A stretch of 64,000 nt of DNA from Nitrosomonas sp. Lineage in GTDB: Bacteria > Pseudomonadota > Gammaproteobacteria > Burkholderiales > Nitrosomonadaceae. The notes below the pieces were generated by a model. That model made no database searches, was not told the DNA's origin, and saw only the letters and a list, made by a program, of their open reading frames with translations. The stretch covers positions 62,001-126,000 of the forward strand of contig JADJLM010000001.1 of assembly GCA_016710135.1 (NCBI GenBank), in the 5' to 3' direction. Of the stretch, positions 58,510 through 64,000 are shown piece by piece. A program made the translations under genes and the position numbers. Numbering within the stretch: position 1 is the first letter of the stretch; each line of letters starts with the position of its first letter.

Positions 58510-58907
58510 ACTATCAATTTTTAATTAAATGTATTTTGTATAGTATATCGAAGTATCGTGGTTTAGTCAGGACTCAAAGCGATTTCTACCAAAAACTAAT
58601 TGAACATTATTTATAGGTTTCTACTATCGCAATGCATACTGTTCAATCATTTTGTTTGATTGATTCTAAGCTAGATAATGATTCAGGGATGAAGACTTAG
58701 TCATGGTAGGGTGCATCGTGGTAAAGTTTGTGGGAAATGTTGTCTTCACTTAAGAGGTAGAGTGTGACTGAATTTATGTATCATTCAAAATCTAGAACGT
58801 AAGATACGTAATCAGTAATTTTCCCTGGGATGATATTCAACACGCTAAATGATTTATTATTTAAGGCAATACGTTAATATAGGTATAGAGAAAAGGACAA
58901 CAATATC
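58510..58907. other. Divergent intergenic region mdh / kinase
   Basis: About 400 AT-rich bases with no credible ORF. It should contain promoters for mdh (minus) and the kinase-like gene (plus). No palindrome or terminator stood out. Confidence 0.35.
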
Positions 58908-60531
58908 ATGACATATACTCACGATCAGATTCTGCCAAAAGGTACACATATTGGTGTCTATGAAATTCAAGATAAGAAAGAAACGACGGCATTTGATATT
59001 ACTTACCGTGCTTGGAATCATCATTTAAAAGAACAAGTTGAAATACTTGAATATTTTCCTCAGGAGCTTGCGTTACGTACTGATGGTAGTCAAGTTATCG
59101 AATGCAAGCTCCCATCGAATAAGGAAGATTACGACCTGGGCTTGAGAGCTTTTTTAGATCTAGGTAATGTACTTACTCACGTTGAACATCGGAACATTGC
59201 TACTGCTGAAAATATCCTGGAACATAACGGGACAGCCTACTTGATAATGCATCGTTATGAAGGTAAATCACTTTCTCGCATGCTAGAGTCGTCAATTGTT
59301 TTTGAAGAGACAGAAATCAAATTCATATTGATATCGATCTTAAACGCCTTAAAAAAACTGCATGAATGCAATTTTATTCATGGAGGAATCCAGCCTACAT
59401 CTATTTTCTTGAAAAAAGATGGCGAGCCCATCTTAATGTGTTTCTTATCTGCTCGGCAGGTTATCGCAAAGCGGTTAAGTGAAGATGTTTCTGCCTTAAT
59501 TACTGCGTATTCACCAGTGGAACAGTATGAACTTGTAGCAGAAACTGGACCCGCAACCGATTTTTATTCACTGGGTGCGACGCTATATCGGTGTATTTCC
59601 AATCAGGAACCGGTATCTGCGCAAGAGCGGTTAAATGCAATTAATCGAGGGGAGTCTGATCCTTTGATTTCGCTTTCCGAATTGCCAGGCTTAACTTTAA
59701 GTCTTCCAATCACGAGAGCAATCGATTGGATGTTGAAGCTTCATTATAGTGACCGACCTCAATCGGTGGTGGAGTTAATGGCGCTAATCGATAAAGTAAT
59801 CACCAAGGATCAGGTGCAAGCAAATATTGCTGGTGTAGACGCCATTGATGGTTCTGATAAGCATAAGATAACTAAAAGTGGGTTGGGTTTGGCAATAGGA
59901 GTGAGTATTGCTGCATTCATTGTGATTGGATTATGGTTTAGTGAGAAAAATCGGATTGGGTCGAGGAGAGAGAGGGTATTGATACCGCTGAGATAACCGA
60001 ATCAATATTGCCAAATGAGCGGCATGCTAAAGATTTGGATAATGATCAATCAAGCAAAATATCTCCTAGGGATTCATTTTTACCGTCTGATAGTTCTTTA
60101 GAAGATGAAGATCATAAAGTAGAGAGCGCAACGGTTGAATCAAAGTGAAAGGAAATCAGCAGCCAATCATGGCTAATTTGCCAGCAAAAGAATCAGCACA
60201 ACCGTTGGCGGACGATTTGATTGATAAGAGTGTTATCAAGTTACATTTAAACGCTGCAGAGAAAGCTATGAGGGCTTCTCGTTTTACGACACCCGCTAAA
60301 GATAATGCATTTAAGCATTATCAGATGGTACTTGCTATTGATGCGCATAATGATATCGCCCAGGCAGGCTTAAGGAGAATTGTAGATCGTTATATCCAAT
60401 TTATCGCTAAAGCCAGACTAGAAGGAAGGATGGCAGATGTGCAGCTCTACTTAGATAGAGCTGAAAGTGTGCTTCCTGATGATGTACGATTAGAAAAAAT
60501 TAGATTGGAATTGGAGACTGCAGCACATTAA
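58908..60531 (+). pseudogene. Degenerate serine/threonine protein kinase with TM helix and C-terminal TPR-like domain (two frameshifts)
   Basis: First frame 58908-59996: kinase fold (ILEYFPQELALRTDGSQVIE, VEHRNIATAENILEHNGTAY, LIMHRYEGKSLSRMLE). Where active kinases have HRDLKPxN it reads FIHGGIQPTSIFL, and DFG is not present, so it looks catalytically dead. It keeps the APE-like AYSPVEQYE and TDFYSLGATLY. A transmembrane helix follows (LGLAIGVSIAAFIVIGLWFS). The frame then breaks at a GA repeat (~59965-59975) and again near 60140; the linker reads DTAEITESILPNERHAKD and the last 128 codons form a helical TPR-like domain. Role probably scaffold or sensor. Confidence 0.65.
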
Positions 60532-60551
60532 ACGCATACTTAATCTAACAA

Positions 60552-60745
60552 ATGGGAGGAGGAGGGTTACACTCGTTATGACTATAAGCGGGTGTAAGTA
60601 GTACTGAGGTTGTACAACAACCCAATTTGAATGTTTCAGTTGATCAACAGTTCATTGATCTTAAAAAAAAGCTTATGATTCGTGAGTGTTGATTGACAAG
60701 GAATTTCAGTCTCAAAAAGCTCGACTAATTGATAGTATTCGCTAA
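60552..60745 (+). pseudogene. Small SHOCT-like lipoprotein, interrupted
   Basis: Across three frames the sequence reads RRVTLVMTISGC (lipobox), SSTEVVQQPNLNVSVDQQF, IDLKKKLMIRE and LIDKEFQSQKARLIDSIR, the last part resembling a SHOCT helix pair (L-I-D-K-E-E-F-x-x-x-K). Single-base changes near 60595 and 60690 would join it. A ggaggagg site precedes the start. Parallel in design to the next gene. Confidence 0.35.
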
Positions 60746-60765
60746 AAGTTAGGAGAAAATTTGAG

Positions 60766-60979
60766 ATGGCGATGAAATTGACAGTTTTAGCTTTGGTATT
60801 AATTTCTTTAGTTACGGGTTGTGCTTTTGGTGGGGACGCATCAGTAAATATACAAGGAACGTCAACGATAACAATGGGATAGGAAGCTGCAGGATCTGCA
60901 GTGTGCACTTACGGAAAATGCAATCACTCAAGAAGAATATGAGGCTGCGAAAAAAGCTTTACTTCGTCGTTTTAGATAA
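60766..60979 (+). pseudogene. Small lipoprotein with SHOCT-like C-terminus, one frameshift
   Basis: ATG 60766 with aggag 11 bases upstream. First frame: MAMKLTVLALVLISLVTGC with lipobox VTGC, AFGGDASVNIQGTST, stop at 60880-60882. The shifted frame from 60879 reads RKLQDLQCALTENAITQEEY and EAAKKALLRRFR, a SHOCT-like helix pair. One extra or missing base near 60876-60879 explains the break. Upstream of nirK. Confidence 0.5.
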
Positions 60980-61133
60980 TAGCTATAAATTTTAAATTAT
61001 TATCTTTTTTGTAGCTGAAATTTGTTTCTCGATAGGATGATAAATCGATATTAATAAAATAAATAAAGGGCACATTCCCTAGTGCTGGAAAGGTTATTCA
61101 TGGACAGGCTTGTGATTAAAGTGTATAGTTAAT

Positions 61134-61241
61134 ATGCTGCATCTGCTTCTGGTTTTTTTGTTTGTGATAGTTGGAGTTTATGCGGCTGCGGTAATGTGGG
61201 AAGCAGTACCGAAAAAAAGAATGGCGCTTCTGACTAGATAA
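61134..61241 (+). CDS. Possible small single-pass membrane protein upstream of nirK
   Basis: 35 codons: MLHLLLVFLFVIVGVYAAAV, then a basic tail (PKKRMALLTR). One transmembrane helix is evident, but there is no good ribosome site. It ends 34 bases before the nirK start. Confidence 0.3.
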   Translation: MLHLLLVFLFVIVGVYAAAVMWEAVPKKRMALLTR

Positions 61242-61275
61242 CATTGCGCAATTTTTAAAATTTATGGAGGGATAT

Positions 61276-62379
61276 ATGAATAATAAAGCTGTACAAGCAG
61301 TGATTGGCCTAGGGCTGCTGTGTTTTACTGCTTCTGTTGCGTTTGCAGCAAAGCATGATATTTCAAAATTGCCACGTGTAAAACAAACACTTGTTGCACC
61401 GCCGTTTGTTCCTGAGCATGATCAAGTTTCAAAAGGCCCTAAAGTGGTTGAAGTAACGATGGAAACTATTGAAAAGCAAATTGAAATTGCTCCTGGTGTT
61501 AAATACTGGGCATTGACTTTTAATGGTACGGTTCCTGGTCCGCTTATCATTGTTCATGAAGGGGATTATGTAGAGCTTACATTAAAAAACCCTAAAACGA
61601 GCACAATGGCACATAACGTTGATTTCCATGCAGCAACAGGTGCATTAGGCGGTGCTCAACTCACATTGGTTCAACCTGGTGAAGAAGTGGTATTGCGCTG
61701 GAAAGCACTCAAAAATGGCGTCTTTGTCTATCATTGCGCGCCAGGTGGAACGATGATCCCATTCCACGTTATCTCTGGTATGAGTGGTGCGATTATGGTA
61801 TTACCAAAAGATGGTCTAAAAGACAATAAAGGTAAATCAGTTAAATACGATCGTGCATATTATATCGGTGAGCAAGATTTCTATGTGCCTAAAGGTGCGG
61901 ATGGTAAATACAAATCCTATGATCAACCTGCAGCAGGTATGGCTGATATCTTAGGAGTAGCTGCAGGCCTTATACCAAGTCACGTAGTGTTTAACGGTGC
62001 TGTTGGAGCCATAACCGGTGACAATGCATTAAAAGCTAAAGTGGGTGAGAAAGTATTATTCATTCATTCACAAGCTAATCGCGACTCACGTCCTCATTTA
62101 ATTGGTGGTCATGGTGACTTAGTATGGCAAGGTGGTTCATTTAATGATCCTCCAATTACTAACCAAGAAACCTGGTTTGTACCCGGTGGAGCAGCCGTTG
62201 CAGCACTTTATGATTTCAAAATGCCTGGTCTCTATGTTTACTTAAGCCACAACTTAATTGAAGCTGTATTGCTCGGCGCAGCAGCTCATATGAATGTTGA
62301 AGGTGAATGGGATAATGACATCATGGAACAACTTAAAAAACCTGCAAGCTTTAACAAAGATGCAGCGATGGATCATTAA
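61276..62379 (+). CDS. nirK: Copper-containing nitrite reductase NirK (AniA-type)
   Basis: About 367 residues from ATG 61276 with ggaggg 5-9 bases upstream (an ATG at 61264 is less likely). Signal peptide, two cupredoxin domains. Type 2 Cu His in AHNVDFHAATGA; type 1 Cu ligands in GVFVYHCAPGG (His-Cys) and MIPFHVISGMSG (His, Met); the second-domain His residues in SRPHLIGGHGD and YVYLSHNLIEA. It reduces nitrite to NO in the periplasm and in ammonia oxidisers is linked to nitrite tolerance. Monocistronic, with its own terminator. Confidence 0.93.
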   Translation: MNNKAVQAVIGLGLLCFTASVAFAAKHDISKLPRVKQTLVAPPFVPEHDQVSKGPKVVEVTMETIEKQIEIAPGVKYWALTFNGTVPGPLIIVHEGDYVELTLKNPKTSTMAHNVDFHAATGALGGAQLTLVQPGEEVVLRWKALKNGVFVYHCAPGGTMIPFHVISGMSGAIMVLPKDGLKDNKGKSVKYDRAYYIGEQDFYVPKGADGKYKSYDQPAAGMADILGVAAGLIPSHVVFNGAVGAITGDNALKAKVGEKVLFIHSQANRDSRPHLIGGHGDLVWQGGSFNDPPITNQETWFVPGGAAVAALYDFKMPGLYVYLSHNLIEAVLLGAAAHMNVEGEWDNDIMEQLKKPASFNKDAAMDH

Positions 62380-62410
62380 TTCATAAAGAAACAGTTTAGC
62401 TTATTTAGAG

Positions 62411-62443
62411 AAAACGGCCCCCTACTTGGGGGTCGTTTTTTTT
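62411..62443 (+). terminator. Intrinsic terminator of nirK
   Basis: Stem aaaacggccccc/gggggtcgtttt (one G-T pair) with a five-base loop, followed by a run of T. 31 bases after the nirK stop. Confidence 0.9.
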
Positions 62444-62526
62444 ATACTTCTTTTGTAATCATGGTATTAGCGAGTAGAGCTAGTTAGCATGGTATAATCC
62501 TAATTCAATCATTCAGATTTTATTTG

Positions 62527-63813
62527 ATGGCAGTACCACATCTTACTACGGCCTTACGCGGACCAATTCTTGCGCTTGAAAAGCGTATTCTTGAAGCCAT
62601 GCCTGCAATCGAGCACTGGTTACGAGGAAAATGGCAACAACATATCATTCCGTTTTATTGCTCGGTCGATTTAAGAAATAGTGGGTTTAAACTAGCGCCG
62701 GTTGATACGAATTTATTCCCGGGTGGATTTAACAATCTCAACACCGATTTTCTGCCACTTTGTGTACAAGCGATGATGGCTGCGGTAGAAGAAATCTGCC
62801 CAGAAGCGCATAGCATTCTTATTATCCCAGAAAACCACACACGGAATATTTATTATCTCCAAAATGTGCATGTATTAGAGCGAATTATGAGGCATGCAGG
62901 ATTAAATATCCGAATTGGTTCCTTGATACCAGAAATCACAGAGCCTACACTGATTAATCTACCCGATGGGAATACGCTACTTCTAGAACCAGTCGTAAGG
63001 AAAGGAAATCGATTGTCGGTTGAAAACTTTGATCCCTGCGCTATTTTGTTAAATAATGATCTTTCAAGCGGAATTCCTGATAGCTTAAAAAATTTAGATC
63101 AAATTATTATTCCTCCAATTCATGCAGGATGGACCACACGCTTAAAGTCACAGCATTTCACGGCTTATGATCGGGTAGCACAGGAATTTGCGGAATTGAT
63201 AGGTATCGATACATGGCTTATTAATCCCTATTTTAATTCTTGTGGGAAAATCGATTTTCACGAGGAGAAAGGGGTGGATTGTGTCGCAGCAACCGTAGAT
63301 GAAATACTCAGTAATATTCAAGAGAAATATACTCAATATGGCGTCAAGGAAGAACCTTTTGTAATTGTCAAGGCGGATGCGGGTACATATGGTATGGGGA
63401 TTATGACGGTAAAAGATGGTGCTGACGTTTATAAGCTTAATCGCAAGCAGCGTAATAAAATGGCTAAAATCAAAGAAGGTTTATCCGTGAGCCATGTTTT
63501 GGTACAGGAGGGTGTTTATACTTTTGAGAGCATCCATCAAGCAGTTGCTGAACCAGTAATCTATATGATTGATCGCTATGTTGTAGGTGGGTTCTATCGT
63601 GTTCATACCGGTAAAGGCATCGATGAGAATTTGAACGCACCTGGCATGCATTTCGTTCCATTAGCGTTTGATACTTCCTGCGTGCTTCCTAATCATGCAG
63701 CACTCCCAGATTCAGTTCCAAATAGATTCTATGCTTATGGTGTTGTGGCAAGGCTGGCTTTACTTGCTGCTGCTGTCGAACTAGAGCAGCATGCGCCTAA
63801 GCTGAATGCTTAA
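62527..63813 (+). CDS. gshA: Glutamate-cysteine ligase, proteobacterial GshA type
   Basis: About 428 residues from ATG 62527 (a TTG three bases earlier is possible). Conserved FYCSVDLRNSGFKLAPVDTN, LFPGGFNNLN, PENHTRNIYYLQNV, FVIVKADAGTYGMGIMTVKD, YVVGGFYRVHTGKGIDENLN, the pattern of the GshA family found in ammonia and iron oxidisers and unlike E. coli GshA. It makes gamma-glutamylcysteine. gshB follows 28 bases later. Confidence 0.9.
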   Translation: MAVPHLTTALRGPILALEKRILEAMPAIEHWLRGKWQQHIIPFYCSVDLRNSGFKLAPVDTNLFPGGFNNLNTDFLPLCVQAMMAAVEEICPEAHSILIIPENHTRNIYYLQNVHVLERIMRHAGLNIRIGSLIPEITEPTLINLPDGNTLLLEPVVRKGNRLSVENFDPCAILLNNDLSSGIPDSLKNLDQIIIPPIHAGWTTRLKSQHFTAYDRVAQEFAELIGIDTWLINPYFNSCGKIDFHEEKGVDCVAATVDEILSNIQEKYTQYGVKEEPFVIVKADAGTYGMGIMTVKDGADVYKLNRKQRNKMAKIKEGLSVSHVLVQEGVYTFESIHQAVAEPVIYMIDRYVVGGFYRVHTGKGIDENLNAPGMHFVPLAFDTSCVLPNHAALPDSVPNRFYAYGVVARLALLAAAVELEQHAPKLNA

Positions 63814-63841
63814 GCCTATTGAAGGTTATGGCTGATTCATC

Positions 63842-64000
63842 ATGAATCTGGTTTTTATTATTGATCCCTTAGAATCACTCAAAGTTGAGAAGGATTCGAG
63901 TATTGCGATGATACAAGAGGCTATCATGCGAGGTCATCGGGTTCTAGTAATGCATCAAGGTGATCTGAGCTATGAAAATAATATCGTCATGGCCAGAGTG
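63842..64000 (+). CDS. gshB: Glutathione synthetase, N-terminal part (cut by window edge)
   Basis: 53 codons visible, running off the right edge: NLVFIIDPLESLKVEKDSSI, AMIQEAIMRGHRVLVMHQGD, the typical start of prokaryotic glutathione synthetase. It ligates glycine to gamma-glutamylcysteine with ATP. Operon with gshA. Confidence 0.88.
   Translation, partial: MNLVFIIDPLESLKVEKDSSIAMIQEAIMRGHRVLVMHQGDLSYENNIVMARV

Noticed and set aside
61000..61275. Possible NsrR site upstream of nirK
   Set aside because: Looked for an imperfect palindrome of the NsrR type and found none convincing.

Overview
The window reads as a chromosomal piece of a betaproteobacterial ammonia oxidiser of the Nitrosomonas/Nitrosospira type. 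The basis is a two-domain copper nitrite reductase (NirK), a complete ccmABCDEFGHI cytochrome c maturation operon as needed by a heme-rich lithotroph, a gshA/gshB pair of the proteobacterial (non-E. coli) type, squalene synthase plus HpnA for hopanoids, and integron remnants of a kind known from Nitrosomonas. No rRNA or tRNA gene was recognised. The species assignment is inference.

Layout. 0-7.2 kb: end of a TPR protein, a DUF4071/SLOG sensor-like protein, a broken di-heme cytochrome, small hypotheticals, an rRNA pseudouridine synthase and DUF2835. 7.2-12.3 kb: an IS5 transposase scar, glutathionyl-hydroquinone reductase, then a decayed integron region with two copies of an attI/intI-start segment, each followed leftward by minus-strand cassettes (DUF488; ornithine cyclodeaminase, two hypotheticals, a MliC-like lysozyme inhibitor, a small ORF) and recognisable attC sites. 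12.3-24.5 kb: MazG, a methyltransferase, a fadE-fadD-thioesterase operon, an MCE/auxiliary lipoprotein pair, lptM-lysA, squalene synthase-hpnA. 24.5-27.6 kb: two Fic proteins, both frameshifted.

27.6-36.3 kb (minus strand) is the most striking block: a diversity-generating retroelement (DGR) with reverse transcriptase, Avd, one template repeat and two FGE/C-type-lectin-fold target proteins. Hand alignment shows every difference between template and the two variable repeats falls on a template adenine. It lies directly downstream of, and probably in one operon with, a TIR plus inactive-STAND-like effector, a MoxR AAA+ ATPase and a membrane-anchored vWA-like protein. This is a diversified conflict/immunity-type system.

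36.4-43.6 kb: an RlmD-type methyltransferase, then a peptide (RiPP) cluster with three double-glycine precursor peptides, a radical SAM enzyme, an HlyD-family adaptor and a C39-peptidase ABC exporter. 43.7-49.8 kb: rimP-nusA-infB-rbfA-truB. 49.9-57.0 kb: the ccm operon, followed by bcp and malate dehydrogenase. 58.9-64.0 kb: a degenerate protein kinase, two small SHOCT-like lipoproteins, nirK with its terminator, gshA and the start of gshB.

Caveat: about seventeen genes or gene parts are interrupted by apparent single-base gains or losses, most of them in short homopolymers (including mdh, fadE and an rRNA methyltransferase), while 43.7-57.5 kb is clean. Many of these breaks may be sequencing errors, so the 'pseudogene' entries below mean 'interrupted as written'.
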